Source of the DNA: Hyperoodon ampullatus
Lineage: Eukaryota; Chordata; Mammalia; Artiodactyla; Ziphiidae
Direction: 5' to 3'
Assembly: GCA_949752795.1 (NCBI GenBank)
Contig: OX457074.1
Location: 3,919,527-3,983,526, forward strand
DNA: 64,000 nucleotides
The notes under the pieces were generated by a model. That model was given only the letters and a program-made list of their open reading frames with translations. It was not told where the DNA came from and did no database searches. The position numbers and the translations under genes are program-made. This document shows, one piece after another, positions 1 through 11,866 of this stretch; within the stretch, counting starts at the first letter, position 1; every line of letters begins with the position of its first letter.

Positions 1-1601
1 GAAGCTACGCCTGCTGGGTTACCAGCCGCAGGGTTCCCAAGCCCAATACATCCACCCCTTGAGGAGCTACCGCGGGTGGGATGATGGAAGAGGAGGCTGG
101 GAGGCATGCTCCTTCAGACCACTGGGCCAAGACTGGAGTCCAGTTGAAGGTAAATAACAGAGGAAGCAGAAGAGAGGTGGCCCTGTAAGACTCTCAGAAA
201 AGAGGCGCTGCAAGGCAAGGAGTGCTCATGACTCCCAGACTCAGGTAATTCTAGTCTCTCTCAAAGTAGAGCCAATAGGAGCCAGCTAAGCACAGAGCAA
301 CCCTGGCACTACTGACATGTGGGGCCAGATCAATCTGTTATTTAGGGGCTGTCCTATGCTTTTTAGGAAGTTCAGCAGCATCCCATGCCTCTCTCCACTA
401 GATGCCAATAGCATCTTCTCCAGTTGTGACAACCAAAGCTGTCTCTAGACGCTGCCACATGTTCCCTGATGGACAAAATCATCCCCAGTTGAGGACCACT
501 GGCCCAGAGAAAGCCACATGATTTGACAGTCACTAACACTCAGAGAACCGAGCTCAGGAACAGGCTTCAGCGCGGGATGGTAGGCAAAACCTGGTCTGAC
601 TGGTAGGCAGAAAGAGCCAAGTTCTACGGCATCTGTAAAACTTTTAACGTACCTCCACACCGCCTCTTCCCAAACACTGCCCCCGTGCACCCCCGCCTCC
701 AGGCTCAGCTCTGGAGAACCCAGCCCAGTGCAATCCAGCCTCCTCCTTCCCTAATGGCCAGCGACTGAACTGGACCTTTCCCCAAGCTCCTTAAGACTGA
801 GTGGCAAGACAGGTCCAAACGCAGAGCTCCAAGCAGTCTTATCACAGTGGTGGGGGAGGGGCAGCAGAAACCATTTAACGTGGTGAGAGGCGACTGCATC
901 ACCTTCTGCCCGGAACCGTGTGTCAGCCACGCGTCCCTTCAGACCTCTGACAGCTCAAAGCAAGCTGCCTTCAGCAGCAGAATGCAGTTTCTCTTCTAGT
1001 TCCCATCCATCCCTCCCGTCCCTACTCGCTGCAGTGGGCCTTCGGCAGAGAATGGGAGCCTAGGCCCTCTCCTGGCCGAGAATAACTACCTAAATCTACC
1101 CCTTGGCTCAGACCCAGGAGAGGCGACTTATCAGGGCCTTACCACCACAACAGGCCTGACCACAAAGGAGGAGAACTTCAGGATACGTATGTGCGTTTGG
1201 ATGTGGGGGGAGGTACAAGGCAACAGTCCACAAAATATTTGTGTCTTAGCAACGAACATACACCGCATCGAAGCCCATCATAACATGACTCCCTCCCCCA
1301 CCCCGGGCCTCCAGGAGTCATGTTGAAATCCAAGCAGTAAACACACAGGCATGTTCTAAGGACCTCCCACTGCCCTGACAGTTCATTTAGAGGTGGGTCA
1401 GTGGTTCAGCACAAGGAAATGCTCCCAACCCCCGATCCTAGTCAGACAATCTCGCCCACTCCTATCCCAGAGCAATGCCTGAGACCCCCCGGAACCTCTC
1501 TGGTTCTTCACAGGGCTTATACTATTACTACACTCCTTCAGGACCAGCCCACCCCCGCAACCCCAGACCCTTCCCACCCTCCCCTCCACGTCGCCACTAA
1601 C
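1..1601 (-). other. NFE2L1: NFE2L1 intron after the first coding exon (partial)
   Basis: This stretch lies downstream (minus strand) of the splice donor at 1600-1601. I searched both strands for the continuation of the NFE2L1 protein (the acidic part of the activation domain that follows residue 170) and did not find it, so the next exon is outside the window. No SINE or L1 is evident. Open frames here show no family resemblance. Confidence 0.7.
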
Positions 1602-2111
1602 CTCTTTGGTTAAGTCTCCACTGACTGGAGGGGCGACGGCCCCCAAATCCTCCAAATCTTCACTGAATCCCTGCTCCGTTTCGCTTTCTCGCACCCCGTT
1701 GTCTGGGCCTGTCACATCTTGGAGACCGCTGGAACTCTCGAGGGCGAGGCCCGAGCTGGGCTGGCTGCCAGAGACAGACCCCTCCGGATCCCGGTGGACC
1801 AGCCAGGCGTTAACCTCAGTGGTTGGCACCTGGAACCTGTCCAGGGCCCTCACCTGACTGAGGAGCCGCCGGGCAGTGAAGTAATTGTCCAGGTCTATGC
1901 TCTTGGGGTGGATACCATAGCCATCCAAGGTATTCCTCAGGTTGTGGAACTGGGTCTGAGTGTAGGCGGAACTGGGCCCCAGGATGATCTCCCGGAGCGG
2001 GGGGAGCTGCGAGGTCAGGTAAGTATCCACGTCCACCCGCACCCCGATCAAGCTCAGCAGAATGGTGAACTGGAGGAGTCCTTCCGTTAAGTATTTCTTC
2101 AGAGAAAGCAT
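1602..2111 (-). CDS. NFE2L1: NFE2L1 (NRF1/TCF11) first coding exon, residues 1-170
   Basis: NFE2L1 is a CNC-bZIP transcription factor made as an ER membrane protein. It is retrotranslocated, deglycosylated, cut by DDI2 and sent to the nucleus, where it drives proteasome subunit genes under proteasome stress. The exon opens with MLSLKKYLTEG and a hydrophobic stretch at residues 11-23 (LLQFTILLSLIGV), the N-terminal homology box 1 that acts as signal anchor. Residues 101-104 are NAWL, so the W103-L104 bond known as the DDI2 cleavage site is intact. The exon is 510 nt, exactly 170 codons, ending DLTKE at a GAG|GTTAGT donor (phase 0). I chose the start at 2111 because it matches the family N-terminus and has a purine at -3; an in-frame ATG at 2177 is not part of the known protein. 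The bZIP and later activation domains are outside the window. Identification is by recognition of the protein. Confidence 0.97.
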
Positions 2112-3483
2112 TGCTGAAGGACCAGAATGTTTATGCTTTTTGGTTTTTAAATCTTCCAAAAGACAAGTCAAGGCCACCGCTCTGCTGCTCCAGCCAGCAA
2201 GTCACCCTCCTCAGTGCCCAACCCTGTACCCCACCCTGGCAGAACACAGGGGCTGAGCTTCCTGACAGCCTCAGAGGAAAGCACACCCCTTGGAGCCAAG
2301 GCCACACTCCAGACCACATTCACTTTTCCCTTCTTGACACCTCACCTCTGAAAGTACAACTGTTTCCTAACCCAGTCCAGGCCCTCAGGGCCCACGTGAC
2401 TTACTGTCTCCACAGTCCACATACAGTCACTTCCTCACTCACATTAGTTGTCCTCTCTGTAAATTTCACTGCAGGTTGTTCTCGGGAACAGCTGATGGAT
2501 TTTTTTTTTTTCCTTCTCTCTCCTAAGGTTTATTTCCTTTGGCTGGAGCTACAGGCCTTTTGTCTTGGGTCAGAGTGTCCCGCCTCCTCCACACTTACCA
2601 GGGGGGTTTCCAAAGAAACCTGAAATGGGAATCACAAAAGCAACAGGATAAGATTCCATAATTTTCATGCCATGACCAAGGCAGAGGTAGGAAACACATG
2701 AAAAGGCCACTTTTATTTTTTATTTAAAAATAAATCAGTTATTATACTCCAAGAAAAACAAAACATGAAAACCTGTTCCAGACAGAACAACTATGAGAGG
2801 AAGGTATTGCTCACAAGGGATCTCAGTTTCTGGATATTAATTCTGCAGTACCCTAAAAGGTAGCTCATTTTGGATAAGCAGATAATGCCCAGGGCATCCA
2901 AAATATTTTACACGTTGTCTGATTTACCTACCCTCCCCCCACCCCATACACACTACCCAGCTTCTATTTTTAGCGTGAGAAGTCCATTTCCTATCTTAAA
3001 AGAAAGTTTGTTTCTCGTCTCTCAGGAGAAAACTGCCTACAATTCTGGTGCCTTCAAGTTCTAAAAGGGAGGGAGAGATTATTAACGGGTGAGAGAATAA
3101 AAGGACGAGAGGACAACCACCACATCACAGAAAAGAATAACGCCTTTTGTTTTTCCAACTTTAAAATCTGATTTCTCTTTCCTATCACTCTCACATTTTT
3201 AAAAAAATGGGGGTACTGACGAGATGGGGGGCCCTGAGGCAGGATTATTCGGTCCAGAATTTGAATAGGCAGGTTTTATTTTCATTCACGTGACCTTCTG
3301 ATCCAAAGCAGAAGGATATGGCCAAGTCTTCAACCCAGATAGCCCAGTGGGGAGAGAGTAAAGCTGCCTTTCACTTTCTAGTCTCTGCTTCTGAGCTTCC
3401 ATTAACCTCCTAAACCACGACATAGCTCTCTCCTGTTCACTGCTGTGACCCATCTACGAACTTCATCCTAAAGGGAAAGAGGG

Positions 3484-3523
<40 letters not shown>

Positions 3524-4110
3524 CCTTATCTGGCTGCAGTAAACATAACTGCGACCCAGAATTCCTGCTTACACTTCCCTCCAGTTCTCACGCAATTTAC
3601 TACTAAAAACCTCCCAAGAGCCAATTAAGTTCGAGAAACCGGACAAGGTCCCTTAAAGATCGAGTAAGGCCAGGCCTGAGCCCGGTCCCACCCTGCCCCG
3701 GATACCCGAGTCCGGCTGGGACCAAGTCGCCATGCCGCTCCTGGCGCCTCGACTTCTAGCCTCTGGGCAGCAGCGAACAAGTGCTACTTTCCTGGCCTTG
3801 ACCCACCCTGACGGCCAAACCCCACCCCGCCCTCCGCCCTTGTGGCCCCACCCCGCTCCCAAGCCTGGGCCTAACACCACGCCTTCTCAGGCCCTCAGCC
3901 CTCCCCAGTCCAACCCACCCCGGAGATGCTTTCTCCACGGCCTCTCGGCCCCTCCCTGCCAGGCCCAGGGCCCGGCCCCGACGCGAACTCCGCTCGGCCG
4001 CCCGCTCCCGCCTCCTGCCCCTCAGCTCCACCCCGCCGCCCTTCAGCCCGTAAGCCTCGGCCCCGCGGCGCTGCGCCCCTCCCGTTAGGGAAAGAAATGT
4101 GTTTGATACC
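2112..4110 (-). other. NFE2L1: NFE2L1 5' leader and first intron
   Basis: This lies between the coding exon and the CpG-island promoter. The acceptor in front of the start codon is not resolved: AG dinucleotides after pyrimidine-rich stretches occur just before the ATG (CCTTCAG) and about 50 nt earlier (TTGGAAG). A possible first-exon donor on the minus strand is CAGAGG|GTATCA, with the exon ending at 4110. The interval also holds a (CA)n run at 3486-3521 and a short T run near 2500. No other gene was seen. Confidence 0.5.
3486..3521. repeat. (CA)n microsatellite
   Basis: Uninterrupted CA dinucleotides, about 17 copies. Confidence 0.95.
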
Positions 4111-4288
4111 CTCTGCTGATCTCGGCGTCCGCCGCTGCCGCCACAGCAGGCGCTCAGCCCGAGGCCAGGCCTTGCCGCCGCCACCGCCGGCCGGCCTAGA
4201 GCTCGCCAGCCTCCGCTTCCCTCCCCGCCCCCTCCTTCTACCTCACACGGAAGCCCGCCCTCCGCGTCCTCCCCCGGGACACGTTTCT

Positions 4289-4457
4289 CCAATCAACGAG
4301 CGAAGACAGTGGCCGTCGCCGGATGTCGCTTTGATTGACAGCAGAGAGAACCCAATGGCCGAGTGTGCCTCCTTCTCCCTTTACCGATTTCCCAAGACTG
4401 ACACGGTCCACGGCCCAATGGGCATGTAGGCCCGCCCCACGGCATGGGCCCACCAAT
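4289..4457 (+). promoter_or_regulatory. Array of four CCAAT boxes (NF-Y type)
   Basis: CCAAT starts at 4289, 4352, 4415 and 4453, all on the plus strand, spaced 63, 63 and 38 bp. Multiple phased CCAAT boxes are typical of NF-Y-bound TATA-less promoters. Confidence 0.7.
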
Positions 4458-4756
4458 AAAGTGGGGCGAAGGCCCTATCGCCCGGCGTTCGGGACCCCTC
4501 GGCCGTGCGCCCACCGCTCGCCGGCTGCAGGAGGTATTACAGGCTGGGCACGGAGTGAAGTTAATAGGCTGAGCGCTTCCAGTGCATTCTTTGGCGAGGG
4601 TATAAGGGCTTAGGGCTGGGAATGGGAGGTGGTATCGCCGCCGGAGTGCGGGGTCCCCCCCTTGAGGGTTCCCACGGTGACTTGCAAAAGTCCAGTGAGA
4701 CCTGAGATGCTGAGGTGGGGCACAGAGCATGTGTTTCGCATGGTGGGGACGCTCGT

Positions 4757-4768
4757 GCCGCCATTTTG
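4757..4768 (+). promoter_or_regulatory. YY1-like motif
   Basis: GCCGCCATTTTG matches the YY1 consensus core (GCCGCCAT followed by T-rich). YY1 sites often sit just downstream of transcription starts; on the plus strand this would fit a rightward divergent transcript. Confidence 0.55.
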
Positions 4769-5568
4769 GGTGCTGGCAGCGGAAACCGCTCTCCCAGCTT
4801 CCGCTCCGTGCGGGCTGCGCGTTGGGCCCCTTGCCAGTCAGGGATCCTTACGCCGCCTTTCCCAGGCAAACCCTGCGGACGGCTTGCCACGACGGTGGTG
4901 GGACGTTGGGGTTATGAGGGATGTGGCATAATTAGTTATTTTTGTCATCATACAAACACCTTCTCCTCTGTCTGTACCAACTCCCACACACACCCCCTCC
5001 GCCCAGCCTCCCACGCAGGTTAGTTTTGCTTTTCAGGAATTTTCCTCAGTTTCTAGTGTTCTCCAGTCTCTTCTAGCCGACATCTTTGTGATTTCCAAAC
5101 ATTGGTTTACCTCCAGCATCACCTTGGGAAGTTGTTGAACTTGCACATTTTGAGGCACCACACCAGAGGTTCTGATTCTTACCCTGGGTGGCAGCCTGAT
5201 AACCTTGCCCGTTTATTAAACAACTCAGGTAGTTTTCATACAGCTGGTGCAAAGACCACTTTTAGGCAGTCACTGAGTTGGCGTTTGTAGTAAGTTGTTC
5301 CTAGCTGTGGGACAAAAGAGGCGTTGACTCAAATTCTTGACTCCCTGGAAGATCCTGCTAATCTAGTGGGCGAGCCATTGGTCCTCATACAGCCAAGGAC
5401 AAGGCCAACTGGTAATTTATTTGATGAGAACATCCAGTCCATCATGTGTTTGGAGAATTAGGCGGCTTAATTCTGGGTGGTTCACAGATTATAACGCACT
5501 TTCACCGTGTAGGAGTATACAGCGTTGAATCCTCAGAAAACTAGTTACTCATTTCAAAGACAGATTAA

Positions 5569-5840
5569 GGGGACTTCCCTGGTGGTGCAGTGGTTAAGAA
5601 TCCGCCTGCCAATGCAGGGAACATAGGTTTGAGCCCTGGTCGGGGAAGATCCTACATGCCACGGAGCTACTGAGCCTGAGTACCACAAATACTGAAGCCT
5701 GCGCCCCTAGAGCCCTTGCTCTGCAACAAGAGAAGCCACTGCAATGAGAAGCCTGTGCACAGCAACAGAGTAGCCCCCGCTCCCCGCAACTAGAGAGAGC
5801 CGTTGTGCAGCCAAAAATAAATAATTAACAAAAAAAAAAG
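5569..5840 (+). mobile_element. CHR-family SINE, long form
   Basis: Begins GGACTTCCCTGGTGGTGCAG with tRNA-like A/B-box sequence, followed by the tRNA-unrelated region and an AATAAATAATT/A-rich tail. First of four head-to-tail SINEs. Confidence 0.93.
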
Positions 5841-6000
5841 ATGGGTTCAGAGAGCACATGTTTTATTTATTCGTTTTACCACTTGTCACCCAGAAAATGC
5901 TAAAATACAAACCCCATGAGGACTAGAATTTTGTGCATTAACTGTTGAATCTTCAAAACCTAGGACAGTGCTTGCAATAGCAGATACTCAATACTTGCTG

Positions 6001-6136
6001 GGAGTTCCCTGGTGGTCTAGTGGTTAGGATTCCAGACTTTCACTGCCATGGCCTGAGTTCAATCCCTGGTCAGGGAACTGAGATCCCACAAGCCCACAGT
6101 ATGGCCAAAAATAAATAAATAAATAAATAAATAACA
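6001..6136 (+). mobile_element. CHR-family SINE, short form
   Basis: TTCCCTGGTGGTCTAGTGG start, tRNA-like body, (AATA)n tail. Confidence 0.93.
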
Positions 6137-6159
6137 TCTCGACTTTAAAAAATAAATAA

Positions 6160-6363
6160 GGGACTTCCCTGGTGCCGCAGTGGTTAAGACTCTGCACTTC
6201 CCATGCAAGGGGCCTGGGTTCAGTCCCTGGTCAGGGAGCTAGATACCACATGCATGCCACAGCTAAGGGTTCACATGCCACAACTAAGGAGCTGGCGAGC
6301 CACAGCTAAGGAGCCCGCCTGCCACAACCAAGACCCGGTGCTACCAAATAAATAAGTAAAACA
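6160..6363 (+). mobile_element. CHR-family SINE with internal repeats
   Basis: GGACTTCCCTGGTGCCGCAG start. The 3' half contains several diverged copies of 'gccacaactaaggag', then an AAATAAATAAGTAAA tail. Confidence 0.9.
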
Positions 6364-6369
6364 TTTTAT

Positions 6370-6510
6370 GGAAGTTCCCTGGTGGGCTAGTGCTTAGGAT
6401 TCTGCGCTTTCACTGAGGAGGCCGGGGTTCGATCCCTGGTTGGGGAACCATCCCATGTGCTGCCAGAATACAAGAAATAAAATATTTTAAAATAAATAAA
6501 TAAAAAGTAC
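6370..6510 (+). mobile_element. CHR-family SINE, short form
   Basis: GAAGTTCCCTGGTGGGCTAG start, tRNA-like body and AAATAAATAAAT tail; fourth of the tandem group. Confidence 0.9.
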
Positions 6511-7346
6511 TTGCTGAATAACTGAAGGGGAACTCAAGCAGGCCTGTGATTAAAAGTTCCTGTTAAAAGCAAAAATCAATAATTGGAGGAGGTGTGGTTT
6601 TGAAGGATATGGCATATTATATCTAAAAAAATGGATGACCATTCAGCCCCTGAATAAGACCATGAAGGTAAATACTGCTGTTGGATAAGAAAAGAGGAGA
6701 AATTAAGGTGTAATCAGTAACTCTAAAAATATATCAAGGGGGTTGAGAAGGAAATATTTTTAAACCATAGCACTAAAAGATATCAAGACTAGACTAAAGT
6801 TACCAGGCTAAAATACAAGACTATTCTGAGAAGATAGAAGGAGAGATTGCATACTAAGAGTGGCCATCTGTTTGACACAGCAAATAGAGAACAATTTTAA
6901 ACCTTGACACAGTTCTGAAAAAACAACAACTGGACAATCATTTATCTATGGGGAGTCAGGGAACCTTAGCACCAACAAAACTGAGTGTTTTGGACAGTCC
7001 ATTTGTACTTTACAAGTTTCTTTTGAGCTGCATAGCAGGGTACCAGGTGCCTGGGATGAGAAATAAAGTTATGTAGTACATATAAGACTAACATGAAATC
7101 AAGATAAATATTCACTGAAATGGCAACTGTGGGTGGGACAGCCACATTGAGGAGATAACGATGTGATACTCTCACATCACTTTAAAAGCCTAAATTCTTT
7201 TGGTCACTTTTTAATGACTCACAAGTTTGTTAAGATAGTTCTCTTACCCATCCTCTTCTTTCCTTTCTCTCCTTTCTGGGGTCCTGGGTGTGGAGAGAGT
7301 TACAGGCACTGAGAATAGGAGGGGCTCCATGTTAATCCTTAGAGAA

Positions 7347-7637
7347 ACACGGGGAGGGGGAAGGGTAAGCTGGGACAAAGTGAGAGAGTGGCATGGACAT
7401 ATATACACTACCAAATGTAAAACTGATAGCTAGTGGGAAGCAGCCGCATAGCACAGGGAGATCAGCTCGGTGCTTTGTGACCACCTAGAGGGGTGGGACA
7501 GGGAGGGTGGGAAGGAGACGCAAGAGGGAAGAGATGTGGGGATATATGTATATGTATAGCCGATTCACTTTCTTATAAAGCAGAAACTAACACACCATTG
7601 TAAAGCAATTAGACTCCAATAAAGATGTTAAAAAAAA
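7347..7637 (+). mobile_element. 5'-truncated L1 3' end
   Basis: L1 3' UTR (including 'gcacagggagatcagctcgg' and 'gactccaataaagatg' plus A-tail). It is flanked by a perfect 13-bp duplication 'aatccttagagaa' at 7334-7346 and 7638-7650, which defines both ends. Confidence 0.92.
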
Positions 7638-10030
7638 AATCCTTAGAGAAGGGGTGGGAAAGGTGTGGAGAGGTCTTTTGCCCACACTGTCCTGTTCCCT
7701 TTCTTTTGCCTCCCAACTTCAAGTACTATGTTTAAATGTGTATAATAATTATTTGAGTGTAAAGTGGGAGAGAGCTGGATCAGGAACTATATTATTGGGT
7801 TAAAGAATGACTGACTAGGGGTAGTTAGAAAAGTTTTCTGCTTAGCAGTTACAGAAAGGTGGGAAGAAAAAAGGGAAGGACAAAGAATTGCTAGCCCATT
7901 GCAAGGGCCGAGGAGAACAGAGACGTAGAGACAATCTCAGCAGCCGGCAGTGAGGCCTGGCGGAGTGTAGGCACCCAGGATATTTAATAGTTCTCTGTGT
8001 AGGTAGTGGAGATCGAAAGACCGTCTTCCACTCTGTCTAGGGTTCCAGATCAAGTCCAAGCAGGTGTAAACCTCCTTCCCAGAACCCACTGATAAACCTT
8101 GTAAAATCCAGGGTGTGTCCTTCTTCACCCAGGAAGCCACCCTCCTCCCCGCCCCCCCCCCCCCACACACCCTCCTTTCCCGGGAACAGCTGTTAAGAGG
8201 ACAATTACCCAAGAAGCAAAAGAAAGATCCCATGCTGATGTGTCATCAGTCCTGGTATATCCATTAAATCAGACAGAGAAGACCACTGGAAAAAGTGAGT
8301 GCATGCACTTGCTCCCTGAGGGAGAGGCTGACAGCCATCAGTGGAACCAGGCCTTGCCAGGGAGGCTCCAGGCTACTCAGGAGAGAAGGCAGTGGGAATC
8401 CAGGAAGTTGGTTAGTTCTAATGCACAGGGATTTGGGGTCATAAAAGAAAGCCAGCTGACTACACTGAAATCCTACGCGTCCCAGTGATATCGACGTTGA
8501 CCCACCTTCCTCTGTAGCTGTTGCTGCTATCGCAGGCACATCCATCCTCCAAACATCCTGTGATGATGACTCCTGCCCAGAAATCCTCGGAGAAGGGCTT
8601 GTGGGAAGACAGACTGGCTGTGGTTTGGAGTTCTTCTGGAATAGCAGGAATTGCTTTTTCCCCTAAGGGGAAACCCAATCTTTCTGCTATTCTGGTCACC
8701 CATGAGTTTTCCTTTCTTTAAAAATGTTTTTAAATGTTGTTAATCTATATAAATATTTCTCACTCTCCAATTTCCAACTAATCCACGGGAATGGATACAA
8801 TGACTGCCTGAGATTTCCTTACAGCCCTTCTGAGAGATTCTAGGATTACATCCTGTCAATACCCCCTTTCTTACATGGTAAACATCATTGGCAAGCTTGT
8901 TACCATTAAACCATCAAAAGAGGTTCTGCAAGCCAGTCTCTTCCCTGTGCACCTCTCCCATGGCTGTCTTAGAAGATTGCTTCCCAACCCTGGCTGCACA
9001 TTAGAATCACCTGGGCGGCTTGCCCAGGTCCCACCCCCCAACCAATTAAATCAGAGTCTCCCTGGACAGAGCAGCCCTGGACATCAGGATTTTGTAAAAG
9101 CTCCTTAGGTGATTTCTATATGCAGCCAGAGTAGAGAATCAGTAGCTTGGGGCAAGAATCCAAGTTGGGTAAAAAAGAACAGCAGTGGTAATCATGAGCA
9201 CGGATTAGAATCACCACCTGATTTTAGGATGTGCCCTTTCTCAGTCCTAACGTGTTCTCTTCCTGGACCTGCCCAGTGAAAACGCTTCTTTGGTCATTCA
9301 TGTCTTGGTATAACGTTTTATGAAGCTGAACTCAGTGGTCCTGTATGTCTCACCATGTTGTCCCAAACAGTGTTGGGTAATTTTCTTTGTATAGTTCTCA
9401 GTGTGGCATGTCACAGTCAATGAGGTGCTATTGTGAGGTGGGGAAAGTGGGTGTTTTGGACTCAGAGCTGCGTTCAAAAACTGACTAGTTGGGCCCTCCT
9501 GAGCTAAAATGGAGATAACAATATACATATTCACCAAGTTTAAAAATCGGATCCTGTGTATAAAGCCACTCATGCATGCGTAGAGCTAAGCGTGAGGTCC
9601 CTCTCTTGCCCAACTCTCTCTCCACCCACCCTACAACCTTGTTATCCCAGAGAAAGCACAACACTTGGAAGGAATGAGAGCTGTCTTTAGGATGGTCAAC
9701 TGGAAACTCATCCTGCAGACGGAGCATGGAAGCTTTCGTTTTCTCTCTGGAGGATGCCACAAGCACACACAACCACACCTCACACTGCACACACACCTCC
9801 CCCTCTTGACATTATAGCAGGAAGGAGAGAGAAAGGCTGTTACCCAAGGGAGCTGTTTCTTCTTGTCACACAAGAACAGATGCTGAAATCCTAGGACAGA
9901 CAGCACAGAAATGTGGCAGCAGGAGGGTGAGTCAGAGGAAATGGAATGGTCTCACCTTCAAGATACACCAAGGCCCAGAGGGGAACCTATTGAATCACTA
10001 ACCTCCTGGAGACTCCAAAGGGCAGAGACA

Positions 10031-10032
10031 TA

Positions 10033-10063
<31 letters not shown>

Positions 10064-10078
10064 GTGTGTGTGTGTGTT
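10031..10078. repeat. (TG)n microsatellite
   Basis: TG run interrupted once by CG. Confidence 0.95.
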
Positions 10079-10931
10079 TAGGACCAATTCTGAGTCCAGC
10101 TTCTCCACAGACCCCAGCTGCTTAGAGATGCGCACAGCACCTCCTCCCAGGGCACCCCGCCCCTTCTCAAGGAAGGAGGGAACAGGGATACAGCAAGCGG
10201 CTTTCTTTTTGAACCCAGTTCTGGCTTCCTCCTTCTGAGAAGCTCACCAGCAGCTTCTTTTCTGCTGCACTTGCAGGCTTCCCAAGTGCTGCCAGCCTTA
10301 CACTGTAAGGCTGTGCTCTGTGGGGGACATTGTCCTGACACCGTGCACACTGAACTTGTATGTTTACACAGAATCCCCATTAAAGGGGCACCCCAGCTTG
10401 GGGGACCCTGAGGAGGGAAAGGAGTCCTGGGGTCTCTGTTGAGGGAGTTTGGGAAGGAGCCATCATAGGAGGAAATCTCTTCCTTGAAAAGTTCAACTTG
10501 AGTACTCTGGATTTACTTACTCACCAGGGCACTTAAGCTGTAAAGCGATCCTGATGATTATAACGATAGCAACCCTGGTGGCGGCGGTGGTGGTGGTGGT
10601 GCTGAGGATTTTGCGGTTCCTAAGCTTCCTTCCCTGGCTTTCTCTCTCATCCCCAGCCCCTCTGCCCGACTCAGTGCCTCTCAGCCACTCTCCTGTAACT
10701 AACTCCTCCCCCTCCTCTCTCCAGAGCCACTCCTGCTCTCTAAGTCCCCTGTCTTCCCAGGTCTCCCTCTCCTTCTGCAAGCTGACCCTCTCCCACTGTG
10801 GGTACCATTCACTACACAGAGGCTAGGAAATGCCCCTGGAGGCTTTTTGGTGCTGTCGTTGTAAATATGAGCTAATAATGGACTAGCTCACAGAAATATT
10901 AAAGCATCGAAATAATCAAATCAGTATTTTT

Positions 10932-11271
10932 TAAAATTTATTTTATTTTTGGCTGCTTTGGGTCTTTGCTGCACGCGGGCTCTCTCTAGCTGCAGCGAGT
11001 GGGAGCCACTCTTCGCTGCGGTGCGTGGGCTTCTCACTGCGGTGGCCTCCCTTGCTGCGGAGCACTGGCTCCAGGCACGCGGGCCTCGGTAATTGTGGCA
11101 CATACGGGCTCAGTAGCTGTGGCTTGCAGGCTGTAGAGCGCAGGCTCAGTAGTTGTGGCCCACGGGCCTAGCTGCTCCGCGACACATGGGATCTTCCTGG
11201 ACCAGGGCTCGAAGCCGTGTCCTCTGCCTTGGCAGGCAGATTCCTAACCACTGCGCCACCAGGGAAGCCCC
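10932..11271 (-). mobile_element. CHR-family SINE, long form
   Basis: Reverse-complement long CHR SINE ending 'cgccaccagggaagccc', bounded by the duplication 'aaatcagtattttt' at 10918-10931 and 11272-11285. Confidence 0.95.
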
Positions 11272-11866
11272 AAATCAGTATTTTTAATAACACTGAGCCG
11301 GCATGACCAATGACATAACTTCTGATGATCTGGAATCCAAACAATTAAAATACTGTCTTTTCCTCCATTATACCAAATAGCATTGATTAATGTTCATTAT
11401 TATAACTCTGATAGCCTGCAGGGAATATTCAGATGTGCCTTCTAAATCATCATAAAAAGAGGTTCAGTAGACACTTCCTCAGACACGTGTGGCTCACCCC
11501 CTCACTTCCTTCAGCTCTTTGTTCAAATGTCACCTTCTTGAAGGCTTTCTCAAATGACCCTAATGAAAATGGCATTTTTCCCTGCCTCTCCCCAACCCCT
11601 CACATTCCTGATACCCATTCCTGATCTATTTTTCTTCATAGTGCTTATCAGCAATTCAAATATCAATTTTATTCATTTATCTGCATATTACGTCTTGCAC
11701 AGAAATGCATGCACACACACACAAACACACACACACAAACACTTGAATAAGCTCCATGAGAGCAAAGATTTTGTTTACTTTGGCTATTGTTGCGTCGCAG
11801 TGACTAAAAAAGTAACCGGCACATAGGAAGTACTCAAATATTTGTATAGCACATAAAACATGGTTT

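Larger units (their letters stand above)
3650..4920. promoter_or_regulatory. CpG-island promoter of NFE2L1, possibly bidirectional
   Basis: GC-rich, CpG-dense and repeat-free DNA upstream of the NFE2L1 coding exon. It holds GC boxes, four CCAAT boxes in one orientation (4289, 4352, 4415, 4453) and a YY1-type GCCGCCATTTTG at 4757-4768. There is no TATA box. By position it should drive NFE2L1 leftward. The CCAAT boxes read forward on the plus strand, and a divergent rightward transcript is possible. Transcription start sites cannot be placed from sequence. Confidence 0.8.

Noticed and set aside
1719..2090. Plus-strand open frames opposite the NFE2L1 exon
   Set aside because: Antisense shadows of the real minus-strand exon.
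5569..6510. tRNA genes suggested by A- and B-box-like sequences
   Set aside because: These are the tRNA-derived heads of CHR SINEs, without cloverleaf folding or terminators.
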